Under the pieces are notes generated by a model, which searched no databases, was not told where the DNA came from, and saw only the letters and a program-made list of their open reading frames with translations. The position numbers and the translations under genes were made by a program. This document shows, piece by piece, positions 15,947 to 23,857 of a DNA stretch of 32,754 nt; position 1 is the stretch's first letter; every line of letters begins with the position of its first letter. This DNA comes from JBBSHE01 sp038253325. Lineage in GTDB: Bacteria > Actinomycetota > Actinomycetes > Propionibacteriales > Nocardioidaceae. Location: NCBI GenBank assembly GCA_038253325.1, contig JBBSHE010000031.1, positions 1 through 32,754 on the forward strand, read 5' to 3'.

Positions 15947-17527
15947 ATGCAGCCTGACCTCATTGCCGACCGGTACCGCGTCGTGCGCGCCGTCGGTCAA
16001 GGGGGGATGGGCAAGGTATGGCTGTGCATGGACGAGACATTGCACCGCCAGGTCGCCGTGAAGCAGATCGGCTCGCTCCCGGGCGAGTCCCCGCGCGACA
16101 CCGCTCGTGCGATGAGAGAGGCCCGGTTGTCGGCGGCGCTCGTCCACAAGAACGCTGTCTCGATCTACGACGTCGTCGAGCACGACGGCATGACCTGGCT
16201 GGTGATGGAGTACGTCGCATCGCAGACGCTGTCACAGCTGATCGCCGCGGACGGTCGGCTCACACCAGGGCGGGTTGCGCACATCGGCGCCCAGGTCGCC
16301 GCGGCCCTCAGCAGCGCGCACGCTCTCGGGATAATCCACCGCGACATCAAGCCGGGCAACATCTTGGTCGGTGACGACGATGCGGCAAAGATCAGCGACT
16401 TCGGGATCGCCCGCGGCCACCAGGACGTACGACTCACCCAGACCGGCATGGTGACCGGCACCCCGGCCTTCTTCGCACCTGAGCTCGCCCGTGGCGAGGA
16501 TCCGTCGTTCGCCTCCGATGTCTGGGCACTGGGCATCACGCTCTACACGGCAACGGAGGGCGCGCCGCCGTACGAACCTCAGTCCAACCCGTTGGCCATG
16601 CTGAGCACGATCGCCCGCGACCCGTTGCCTCCGCCATCGCACGCCGGGCCGCTCACCGACGTCCTCGCCGGCATGCTGCAACGCGACGCCACCCAGCGTG
16701 CAACGATGGCTGAGGCGCTCACCGGTCTGCGTGACGTCGACGAGCAAGACGGCGCAATGAGATCGCCGTGGGACACCGCCATCCTCACGGCCGACACCGG
16801 AAGTGCCCCAGCCCAGCCAGATCCCACGACCACGCTCGAGACGCCGGTCGAGCCGGCCTACGAGAGGGCGGTGACGGTTCCCGCGGTCTCGAACGGCTGG
16901 TCGGACGCCCGGGTCGACGACGACCTGCCACGTTCCCGAGAGCGCCGGACAGCTGGCTGGCTCACGGTGGCGGTGCTGGCGCTTCTCGTGCTGCTCGGCG
17001 CGGGCGCTTTGCTGTGGAACACCCTCGGCCTCGGCAACCACGACAACACCGGCACGGCGGTCAACCCGCCAGCGTCCAGCGGGCAGCAGACCCAACCCGG
17101 CACCGACAGCACCCAGGCGGGCACCAAGCATCCGCCGACCAAGTCGACCGACACCCAGCCGACCACGCCGCCGTCATCGACCGCGCTAACGTCCACGTCC
17201 ACGGGGACCACGAACCCGCCGACCGCCTCGTCTGCGGTGGACTTCACCCGGTCGTACTACACGATCGTCCCCGGCGACCTCGACACCGGCTGGAGCCTCC
17301 TCGCACCCAGCTTCCAGCAACGGTTCGGGCGGGCCTCGTACGACAGCTTCTGGAACTCCATCGCGTCCGTGGACGTTCGCAATGTCGTCGCCGTCAACCC
17401 CGAGACGGTCCGCTACCAGATCACCTATACGCGCACCGACGGAAGCCAGCCCACGGAGAACAAGCAGCTCACCCTGCAGCGCAACGGTGGCTCCTACCTG
17501 ATCACCGGGGACGCTGGCATCGGCTGA
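15947..17527 (+). CDS. Membrane Ser/Thr protein kinase, PknB type
   Basis: The 526-residue transmembrane kinase has a Gly-rich loop VGQGGMGKVW (17-26), the ATP lysine in VAVKQI, the catalytic loop HRDIKPGN, DFG, and APE in FFAPELARG. The kinase domain ends near 265. An acidic juxtamembrane stretch is followed by one membrane helix (LTVAVLALLVLLGAGALLW, about 343-361) and a Thr/Ser/Pro-rich external linker. The last ~95 residues (FTRSYYTIVPGDLDTGWSLLAPSF...) resemble an NTF2/SnoaL-like cup rather than the PASTA repeats of PknB, so its external ligand is probably different. It neighbours cell-wall and redox genes. It is convergent with the next gene. Confidence 0.93.
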   Translation: MQPDLIADRYRVVRAVGQGGMGKVWLCMDETLHRQVAVKQIGSLPGESPRDTARAMREARLSAALVHKNAVSIYDVVEHDGMTWLVMEYVASQTLSQLIAADGRLTPGRVAHIGAQVAAALSSAHALGIIHRDIKPGNILVGDDDAAKISDFGIARGHQDVRLTQTGMVTGTPAFFAPELARGEDPSFASDVWALGITLYTATEGAPPYEPQSNPLAMLSTIARDPLPPPSHAGPLTDVLAGMLQRDATQRATMAEALTGLRDVDEQDGAMRSPWDTAILTADTGSAPAQPDPTTTLETPVEPAYERAVTVPAVSNGWSDARVDDDLPRSRERRTAGWLTVAVLALLVLLGAGALLWNTLGLGNHDNTGTAVNPPASSGQQTQPGTDSTQAGTKHPPTKSTDTQPTTPPSSTALTSTSTGTTNPPTASSAVDFTRSYYTIVPGDLDTGWSLLAPSFQQRFGRASYDSFWNSIASVDVRNVVAVNPETVRYQITYTRTDGSQPTENKQLTLQRNGGSYLITGDAGIG

Positions 17528-17566
17528 CCGCACGCAAACCGAGGGCGGCGCGAGGACTAGCGGCGT

Positions 17567-18100
17567 TCACCACGTGACGTCGACGGGTCGAACGTCCTCG
17601 ACCGCGATCGTGTCGCCACGGTGCACACCGCGCAGGCTACGTACGACGGCGTCGACGGCGGCGGGCTCAGTCAGCGCACGCACCTCGAGCCGGAGCAGTC
17701 CGGCCGTCGCGAGCAGGCGGTGGAATCCAGCAGTCCCCGAGTCTCGACGCTGCACCTCCCACCCGTCGTCGGCGAGCTCATGCTCGACCGACTCGACCAG
17801 GCTGAGCGGGTCACGGCCGTCGAGCCCGTCGTGTCTCGCCGCTGCCTCCGCCTCGACGACGTCGGTTCCGTCGGCCCGTTCGTACCAGCGAACGCGCATC
17901 CCGCCCGGGTGCGGGAGGCCGGAGGTCAGCTTCGGCCAGAGAATACGCAGGGCGTAAGCGACCGCATCGCGCATGGCCTCGCCCTCGGTCCCGGGCAAGG
18001 CGGCCGGATCGTCCGTGCTCTGGGCCTCGGGCGCCACGATCACGAAGTCGACGCCGGGAAGCCGCCGACGCAACTCGCGCCAGAAGTCAGGGGTCGTCAC
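17567..18100 (-). CDS. Unrecognised conserved-looking protein
   Basis: The 177-residue soluble protein is not one I recognise. It begins MTTPDFWRELRRRLPGVDFVIVAPE and ends ...VHRGDTIAVEDVRPVDVTW. There is no signal peptide, Cys motif or membrane segment. Periodic alternation of hydrophobic strands and acidic helices suggests an alpha/beta fold, and codon third positions are strongly GC-rich, as in true genes here. It stands alone between the convergent kinase and the nitrilase gene. The overlapping plus-strand frame at 17621 lacks such character. Confidence 0.7.
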   Translation of the reverse strand: MTTPDFWRELRRRLPGVDFVIVAPEAQSTDDPAALPGTEGEAMRDAVAYALRILWPKLTSGLPHPGGMRVRWYERADGTDVVEAEAAARHDGLDGRDPLSLVESVEHELADDGWEVQRRDSGTAGFHRLLATAGLLRLEVRALTEPAAVDAVVRSLRGVHRGDTIAVEDVRPVDVTW

Positions 18101-18256
18101 GCTCCGAGGCTACTCATCTCGACAGCGAACCCACTGCAACCGCCCTGCGGCTGGAGGTTCGGGAGCTACTACCTCGCGAACTCCCAGCCGTAGCGCCGTC
18201 GGGCCATCGGGTCGGCCCGGGCGCCGGCGCCACGGCCGCGGACATCAACCCAGCAG

Positions 18257-19105
18257 TCACAGGTCGCCGCCTTCCTCGAGCAGGCGACCGATCTCCCGCT
18301 GCAGCAGGCCGAGGCGGGCCTCCTTGACCAGCGGAACCTGGCGTCGGCGGCGGCGGATCTCGGCCAGGTCGATGTCCACGGTCAGCACCTGCTCTTGGTG
18401 CTGCTCGGCTGCTGCCAGCGTGTTTCCCCACGGGTCGACGACATGGGAGCCACCCCAGAAACGCATCGGTCCCTCGGTGCCGACCCGGTTCACGAACACG
18501 ACGTACAGCTGGAACATCCGACCATAGAAGCGGGTGATGTCATGCCAGTACTCGTCTGAGGCATAGTGCTCGGGGAAGCTGCTCTGCGCACTCGCGGCCG
18601 GCACCAGCAGCACCTGGGCACCGTCCTGGGTTGCCAGGAACGCCAGCTGCGGCTGCCAGGCGTCGTTGCACAGCAGCACGGCCATCGTGGTGTCGGGGCG
18701 CACCGGGAACGCCCTCAGCGTCGGGCCGGGGGTGAAGTGGTTCCGCTCCTCGAACGGCGCGTACTGCGGCAGGTACAGCTTGCGATGCACATGCACCAGC
18801 CGGTCGCCCTCGTAGTACGCCATGCTGTTGTACGTGTGCGGTCCGCGTGCACCGGCCTCCACGAAGCCCACCAACAGCGCCGCATGACCCGCGCGCCTCG
18901 CGAGCTTCTCGATCCTTGGGTCGTCGGGGCGCATCGACAGGTCCGCGTCGACGTCACCGACCGAGTACCCGGACAGGAACAGCTCAGGGAAGACGATCAG
19001 GTCCGCGGCCTCGGCCTCGGCGCTGACGACCGCCTGCTCGGCGCGTTCCAGGTTCGCGTCGATGTCACCGAGCCGCGAGTCCAGCTGGGCGAGGCTGATC
19101 CGCAT
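18257..19105 (-). CDS. Nitrilase-fold carbon-nitrogen hydrolase
   Basis: The 282-residue amidohydrolase has the full nitrilase triad: Glu41 in VFPELFLSGY, Lys109 in HRKLYLP, and Cys146 in LLCNDAW. These enzymes cleave amides, N-carbamoyl groups or nitriles. NDAW replaces the CYD/CE(D/N) forms of several named subfamilies, so the substrate is open; NAD synthetase, omega-amidase and carbamoylputrescine branches are candidates. It lies 69 bp after the binding-protein gene of the betaine-type importer on the same strand, so it may be the last gene of that operon and act on an imported amide or ureido compound. Confidence 0.9.
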   Translation of the reverse strand: MRISLAQLDSRLGDIDANLERAEQAVVSAEAEAADLIVFPELFLSGYSVGDVDADLSMRPDDPRIEKLARRAGHAALLVGFVEAGARGPHTYNSMAYYEGDRLVHVHRKLYLPQYAPFEERNHFTPGPTLRAFPVRPDTTMAVLLCNDAWQPQLAFLATQDGAQVLLVPAASAQSSFPEHYASDEYWHDITRFYGRMFQLYVVFVNRVGTEGPMRFWGGSHVVDPWGNTLAAAEQHQEQVLTVDIDLAEIRRRRRQVPLVKEARLGLLQREIGRLLEEGGDL

Positions 19106-19174
19106 CCCGACCCCTTCGCTCCAAGATTCGCGTCCCAGTAACGCAGGACCGAGCCTACGTGGAGGGTCTGGTCC

Positions 19175-20113
19175 CTAGATGAAGCCGTTGTCCGAGAGCC
19201 ACTGCTTGGCGACCTCCGGTGCCGGGATCCCGTCCACATCCACCTTGGCATTGAGCTTCGCAAGCTCCGCACTGGTGAGCTTCTGCGCGATCGGGTCGAG
19301 GATCTTACCCACGTCCGGATACTTGCTGTACAGCTTGGCGTTCATCGTCATGGCCACGTCGTACTTCACGAAGAAGTTCTTGTCGTCCTGGAGAACCTGC
19401 ATCTTGTTGGCCGGGATACGGCCGTCGGTGGCGAACACCTCGCCGAACTTGCACTTGTCGCCCTTTGGGACCTGGGTGAACACGATGCCAAGGTCGACCT
19501 CGGTGATGTTGCTCGACGGCAGTGAGAACCCGTACGCCTTCTCCACGCCCGGCCAGCCGTCAGAGCGGTTGAGGAACTCCGAGGCGGCGCACAGCGATGC
19601 CGACGACGGGTCGCTGTTGGCCAGCGATGCAAGGTCCGACAGAGACTTGACCTTGCTGCCGCCCGCGGTTGCGATGGCATAGGTGTCGTTCGCCGACGAC
19701 AGTGCGAACCACTTGATGCCCTTGCCCAGATCCTCTTTGGCGACCGCGTCGAACAATTGCTTGTCGTCCTTCGGTGCGGTGCTGGCCTCATGGCCCAGGA
19801 TCGTCGTCCAACCGGTTCCGGTGTACTCCCAGTACATGTCGATCTGCCCGGAGGTCAGCGCTTTGCGCACGTTCGTGGTGCCGGTGATCCCGGTTTGGTC
19901 CTTGACAGTCGCGCCGGCGTTCTCCAGCGCCTGGATGGTGATCTGACCCAGGATGAGCTCCTCGGTGAACTCCTTCGAGCCCACCGTGAACGACGCGCCC
20001 TTCAACGGGCCGCTGCCCCCACCACTGCTGCTGCCGCCCCCGCAGGCCGTTGCCATCAGCGCCAGTCCGGCGCCCAGGGCAGTCAGCCGGACCGCATTCC
20101 TTGTGTACCGCAT
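19175..20113 (-). CDS. Glycine betaine/choline-type ABC substrate-binding lipoprotein
   Basis: The 312-residue lipoprotein has a lipobox at LMATAC, with Cys24 the lipid anchor, then a Gly/Ser linker. The mature part starts FTVGSKEFTEELILGQ and includes DMYWEYTGTGW, close to the DLYPEYTGT signature of the OpuBC/OpuCC/OsmF (OpuAC) family that binds quaternary amines in an aromatic cage. A Trp replaces the usual Pro in that motif. It is the third step of the importer operon, 40 bp after the second permease. Substrate is probably a betaine; ligand identity is inferred. Confidence 0.92.
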   Translation of the reverse strand: MRYTRNAVRLTALGAGLALMATACGGGSSSGGGSGPLKGASFTVGSKEFTEELILGQITIQALENAGATVKDQTGITGTTNVRKALTSGQIDMYWEYTGTGWTTILGHEASTAPKDDKQLFDAVAKEDLGKGIKWFALSSANDTYAIATAGGSKVKSLSDLASLANSDPSSASLCAASEFLNRSDGWPGVEKAYGFSLPSSNITEVDLGIVFTQVPKGDKCKFGEVFATDGRIPANKMQVLQDDKNFFVKYDVAMTMNAKLYSKYPDVGKILDPIAQKLTSAELAKLNAKVDVDGIPAPEVAKQWLSDNGFI

Positions 20114-20153
20114 GTTGGCTTCACCTTCCGTGTTGTGTGTCGTGTGATGTCAC

Positions 20154-20930
20154 TCAGAGCCCTCGAGGGCGTAGCTCGTCCTCGGCGATGCCGGCGAGGT
20201 AGTCGACGAGCAGGGCGAGGATGGCCACGAGACCGGCTCCGACGACGGTGATCAGCTGTTTGTTCTGCACGAACCCCGCCACGATCAGCTCCCCGAGCCC
20301 ACCCGCGCCGACAAATGCGCCCAACGTGGCGGTTCCCACGTTGATGGTGAGAGCGGTCCGCAGGCCCGCCATGATGATGGGCACGGCAAGTGGCAGCTCG
20401 ATCCGGGCGAGTACCGCCCGTTTGGTCAGGCCCATGCCTCGCGCGGACTCGATCACGGACGCGTCCACCTGTCTCAGCCCCACCATGGTGTTACGGAGCA
20501 CCGGCAGAACGGTGTAGGCAACCAGCGCCACGACGACCGGCCAGAATCCGATGTCCCAAACGAGCGCAAGCAGCGCGATCAGACCGATGGACGGTACGGC
20601 CTGGCCGATGTTGAACACGGCGATGGCGGGTGGTGTGACGGTTCGCGCCAATGGCCGGGTCAGCAAGATGCCGACGGGGATGGCAATCATCAGTACGAGC
20701 ACAGTCGAGACCACGGTCAGCTCGATTTGCTCCCAGATCTTCGTCATGATGTAGCTGAACTTGAGCCGCTGCTGCTCGCCGCTGCTCAGGTTCCGGCTCT
20801 GCACCGCCACGAACAAGGCGATCAGGGCGGCAAGCAGCAGCACCGGCAAGAACAGGTAGCCGCCGAGCGAGCGGCGCCGGCGCGCGCCGATGCCCTCAGT
20901 CTCGATGGGGTTCTGCTGCGTGACAGACAC
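20154..20930 (-). CDS. Betaine-type ABC transporter permease (second)
   Basis: The 258-residue inner-membrane protein has about six hydrophobic helices. The EAA-like loop is ...VDASVIESARGMGLTKRAVLARIELPLAVPIIMAGLRTALTINVGTATLGAFVGAGGLGELI, typical of OpuCB/OsmW-type permeases. It starts 2 bp after the ATPase stop and so is translated together with it. It should form a heterodimeric channel with the other permease (22156-22854). Confidence 0.93.
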   Translation of the reverse strand: MSVTQQNPIETEGIGARRRRSLGGYLFLPVLLLAALIALFVAVQSRNLSSGEQQRLKFSYIMTKIWEQIELTVVSTVLVLMIAIPVGILLTRPLARTVTPPAIAVFNIGQAVPSIGLIALLALVWDIGFWPVVVALVAYTVLPVLRNTMVGLRQVDASVIESARGMGLTKRAVLARIELPLAVPIIMAGLRTALTINVGTATLGAFVGAGGLGELIVAGFVQNKQLITVVGAGLVAILALLVDYLAGIAEDELRPRGL

Positions 20931-20932
20931 GG

Positions 20933-22159
20933 CTAGGACGACACCTCCTCGTCCTCACCGGACGCACCGCGCAGCCGGGCTTGCTCTGCGCGGCGCATGC
21001 TGCGGACCGCCTCGTTGATGGTGTCGATGTCGACGATCCCCTGGTAGGCGCGTGAGGAGTCGGTGACGATCGCGCAGCTGTACCGAGCCGTGAGCATCTC
21101 GTTCAGGGTGTCGCTCAGGGTTGCCACCGGCTGGACCACGGCGTCGGCCGGGAGGCCGATCTCCCGCAGCGGTCGTCCGTCCGACGCCCGGTGCAGGTGC
21201 TCGGCGTTCACCCACTGTACGGGTCGCCGCTGATCGTCGAGGACGAGCACGGCCGTCTTCTCACTGGCGTCGAGGATGCGGCGCACCTCGTCACGGCTGG
21301 CGTTCTCGTCGACCGTCGGCCACTCTTGCAGCTCGACGTCTCGCACCCGGCTCAGGCTCAACCGCTTGAGCGAGGCGCCGCGTCCGATGAAGTCCGCGAC
21401 GTAGTCGTTGGCCGGGTTGACGAGGATCCGCTCAGGCGTGTCGAACTGCGCGATGTGTGACTGGTTGCTGAGGATCGCGATCCGGTCCCCCATCTTGATC
21501 GCCTCATCGATGTCGTGGGTGACGAAGACGATCGTCTTCTTGATCCTGGCCTGGAGCCGGAGGAACTCGTTTTGCAGGCGGTCGCGGGTGATCGGGTCGA
21601 TGGCACCGAACGGCTCGTCCATCAGCATCACGTCGGGGTCGCCGCTCATTGCCCGGGCAACTCCGACCCGCTGTCGCTGGCCGCCGGAAAGCTCCTTGGG
21701 ATAGCGGTCGCGGTAGTCGGCGGGATCCATTCCCACGGTCTCGAGGAGCTCGTCGACCCGCTCCGCGATGCGCTCCCGTTTCCAGCCGAGCAGCTTGGGC
21801 ACGGTGGCGATGTTGGCGCCGATGGTCTGGTGCGGGAACAGTCCGATCTGCTGGATCACGTAGCCGATCCGCCGCCGTAACTGGTCGGGGTTGACCTTCG
21901 TCACGTCCTCCCCGTCCAAGACGATACGGCCCGAGGTCGGCTCGATGATCCGGTTGATCAGCTTCATCGTCGTGGTCTTGCCGCAGCCCGACGGCCCGAC
22001 GAAGATCACGATCTCGCCCTCGGGGATCTCCATCGACAAGTCGTCGACCGCCGGCTCCCGCTGACCCGGAAATCGCTTGGCCAGGCTTTCGAGCTGGATC
22101 TTGACCTTGCCGCCGCCGCCGCCGTTGGCCGCCGCCCGCGCGTCCTGTGTGTCGTTCAT
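20933..22159 (-). CDS. Betaine-type ABC transporter ATPase with CBS domains
   Basis: The 408-residue ATPase has Walker A GPSGCGKT (55-62), a Q-loop in VIQQIGLFPHQ, signature LSGGQRQR, Walker B VMLMDEPFGAID and the H-loop THDIDEA. The last ~130 residues form two CBS-type segments (TAVLVLDDQRRPVQWV and YSCAIVTDSSRAYQGIVDIDTI). In OpuA such CBS pairs sense ionic strength and switch transport on under osmotic stress. ATG 22159 overlaps the stop of the first permease (ATGA). A longer upstream frame to 22972 merely shadows the permease gene. Confidence 0.95.
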   Translation of the reverse strand: MNDTQDARAAANGGGGGKVKIQLESLAKRFPGQREPAVDDLSMEIPEGEIVIFVGPSGCGKTTTMKLINRIIEPTSGRIVLDGEDVTKVNPDQLRRRIGYVIQQIGLFPHQTIGANIATVPKLLGWKRERIAERVDELLETVGMDPADYRDRYPKELSGGQRQRVGVARAMSGDPDVMLMDEPFGAIDPITRDRLQNEFLRLQARIKKTIVFVTHDIDEAIKMGDRIAILSNQSHIAQFDTPERILVNPANDYVADFIGRGASLKRLSLSRVRDVELQEWPTVDENASRDEVRRILDASEKTAVLVLDDQRRPVQWVNAEHLHRASDGRPLREIGLPADAVVQPVATLSDTLNEMLTARYSCAIVTDSSRAYQGIVDIDTINEAVRSMRRAEQARLRGASGEDEEVSS

Positions 22160-22854
22160 CGAATGCCCTTCGGAACGGTGATCCAGGAGATCACGACGTA
22201 GACCAAGTCGAACAAGATGGCCAGGATGATGACGCCGAGCGTCCCGGCCAGCACCTGGCTGAGCGCGGTCGCGCCGCCGATCTGGGAGAGCCCGGAGAAG
22301 ATGAGCTTGCCCAGCCCGGGGCCCCTGATGTAGGCGCCGATCGCCGCGATGCCGATCAGGATCAGTGTGGAGACCCGCATGCCGGTCACGATGACCGGCC
22401 AGGCGAGCGGGAGCTCGATACGCAGCAGCCGTTGGGTCCGGCCCATCCCCATGCCCTGCGCGGACTCGACGATCGCCGGGTCGACCTCTCGGAGTCCGAC
22501 GACGGTGTTGCGGACGATGGGCAGCAGACCATACATGACAAGGGCGACGACCACCGACCGAGCACCTAGGCCCAGGCCGGGAACGGCGATGAACAAGCCG
22601 AACAATGCGAGCGAGGGGATCGTCAGGAACGTACCGGTCACCGCGAGCACCAGGTCGCGAGGCCGATCGGTCCGGTAGGTCGCAACGCCGAGAGCGACCC
22701 CGATGACCGTAGCGATGACGACCGAGATGGCGACCACAACCGCATGGTCGATGGCGAGCTGTAGGACGTCGCGCCAGTAATACTTCAGGTAGGTGCGAAG
22801 TGCCGACCACCAGCCGGGCTTGCTGTCGCCAAGAAAGATGGGTGTACCGCCCAT
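22156..22854 (-). CDS. Betaine-type ABC transporter permease (first gene of operon)
   Basis: The 232-residue integral membrane protein has an EAA loop at VDPAIVESAQGMGMGRTQRLLRIELPLAWPVIVTGMR, then LILIGIAAIGAYIRGPGLGKLI. The OpuCB-like family pairs with an ATPase and binding protein for quaternary amines. It is the first gene of the importer operon, with a palindrome at 22972-22986 about 120 bp upstream that matches the one in the divergent catabolic promoter. It opens MGGTPIFLGDSKPGWWSALRTYLKYYW, with an aromatic-rich helix. Confidence 0.92.
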   Translation of the reverse strand: MGGTPIFLGDSKPGWWSALRTYLKYYWRDVLQLAIDHAVVVAISVVIATVIGVALGVATYRTDRPRDLVLAVTGTFLTIPSLALFGLFIAVPGLGLGARSVVVALVMYGLLPIVRNTVVGLREVDPAIVESAQGMGMGRTQRLLRIELPLAWPVIVTGMRVSTLILIGIAAIGAYIRGPGLGKLIFSGLSQIGGATALSQVLAGTLGVIILAILFDLVYVVISWITVPKGIR

Positions 22855-22971
22855 GAAGCACCTCCACTCCGGTGCGTAGGGCCAGGTCAGCCAGAGCCAC
22901 CGGCGAAGTCAGGCAGCGGGCCCGACCCCGGCACCGACTCTGGCACGGTGGGGCGAAATCGCACAAGGTCA

Positions 22972-22986
22972 TTGCCCATTGGGCAA
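22972..22986. promoter_or_regulatory. Candidate IclR operator in the importer promoter
   Basis: TTGCCCATTGGGCAA is a perfect 15-bp palindrome. On the minus strand its TTGCCC (22986-22981) could serve as -35, with a TGCGAT -10 (22963-22958) at 17 bp, for transcription of the importer operon. The same half-sites occur at 23828-23842. Confidence 0.7.
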
Positions 22987-23033
22987 CGACAGGAACGATT
23001 CACCAACCGTTCATGGACAAGACTGCCGGAATG

Positions 23034-23783
23034 TCACGGGACGTCTGCCGACGACAGCTCAGCGGAATGTGCGACCAGTAGGTCGGCTGCCGTGCGCATC
23101 GCGCGCGGGCCGAACCGAGCCGCCGGGCCTTGCAGCCCCAGGACAGCGATCAGGTTGCCTCCGGACCGCAACACGGGGGCCGCGATGGCATTGAGGTCGT
23201 GCTCGCGCTCGCCGACGGCCTGCGCCCAGCCCCGGTCTCGGGCTCGGGTGACCTCCGCGGCCAGCACCGAGCCGTCCGTGATCGTGCGTTGGGTGAACGC
23301 CGGTAGCGGACCCGTCGGCAGGCATCCCCGGTGGGCGAGGAAGATCTTGCCGGTGGCGGTGGCATGCGTGATCGCCGGTCGGCCCACCTGGGCAACGCTG
23401 CGCACCGACGAGGGGCTCTGCACGAAGTCGACGGTGATCGTGGAATGGTCGTCGGGCACGGACAGGGTCGCCGTCTCTCCGGTCGCCTCGGTGAGCGCCA
23501 CCAGGTGCGGACGAGCGAGCTGCCGCAGGTCGACGCGTGCAAGTGCCGCGTTGCCGAGCTCGATCAGCCGGGGACCCAGGCGAAAACGGCCCGTCTCCGG
23601 CACCCGGCAAATCAGCTCGTCCTTGGCGAGGGTGGCGAGCAGCCGCGAGACGGTGCTCGCGTTGATACCGGTGCGCCGCGCGATCTCGTTGTTGCCGAGG
23701 TCGCCTGACGACTCCGCCAGCTCCCGCAGGACGGCAACGGCGCGCTCCACCGTGACCACCGGCCGGTTCCTTGTCGTCACCAT
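23034..23783 (-). CDS. IclR-family transcriptional regulator
   Basis: The 249-residue regulator has an N-terminal winged helix (VERAVAVLRELAESSGDLGNNEIARRTGINASTVSRLLATLAKDELICR, about 10-58) and an IclR effector domain ending LGLQGPAARFGPRAMRTAADLL. ATG 23783 (or GTG 23780) is preferred; a TTG extension to 23822 would run into the operator. It lies between the importer and the divergent catabolic operon, and shared palindromes sit in both promoters and before its own gene. The effector is probably a pathway metabolite such as the betaine, dimethylglycine or sarcosine. Confidence 0.93.
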   Translation of the reverse strand: MVTTRNRPVVTVERAVAVLRELAESSGDLGNNEIARRTGINASTVSRLLATLAKDELICRVPETGRFRLGPRLIELGNAALARVDLRQLARPHLVALTEATGETATLSVPDDHSTITVDFVQSPSSVRSVAQVGRPAITHATATGKIFLAHRGCLPTGPLPAFTQRTITDGSVLAAEVTRARDRGWAQAVGEREHDLNAIAAPVLRSGGNLIAVLGLQGPAARFGPRAMRTAADLLVAHSAELSSADVP

Positions 23784-23818
23784 GCCTCCCGTGTTAGCGT
23801 CGCCAAAGAAGTCATTAT

Positions 23819-23842
23819 GCAACGGCGTTGCCTATAGGGCAA
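23819..23842. promoter_or_regulatory. Composite IclR operator between iclR-type gene and catabolic operon
   Basis: TTGCCTATAGGGCAA (23828-23842) matches the importer site at 13 of 15 positions, and GCAACGGCGTTGC (23819-23831) is an overlapping perfect inverted repeat, giving three GCAA-type half-sites. On the minus strand, TTGCCC (23842-23837), 17 bp, CATAAT (23819-23814) is a good promoter for the regulator, so autoregulation is likely. The site ends 15 bp before the ATG of the first catabolic gene. Confidence 0.75.
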
Positions 23843-23857
23843 CAGGAGACGACGTCA

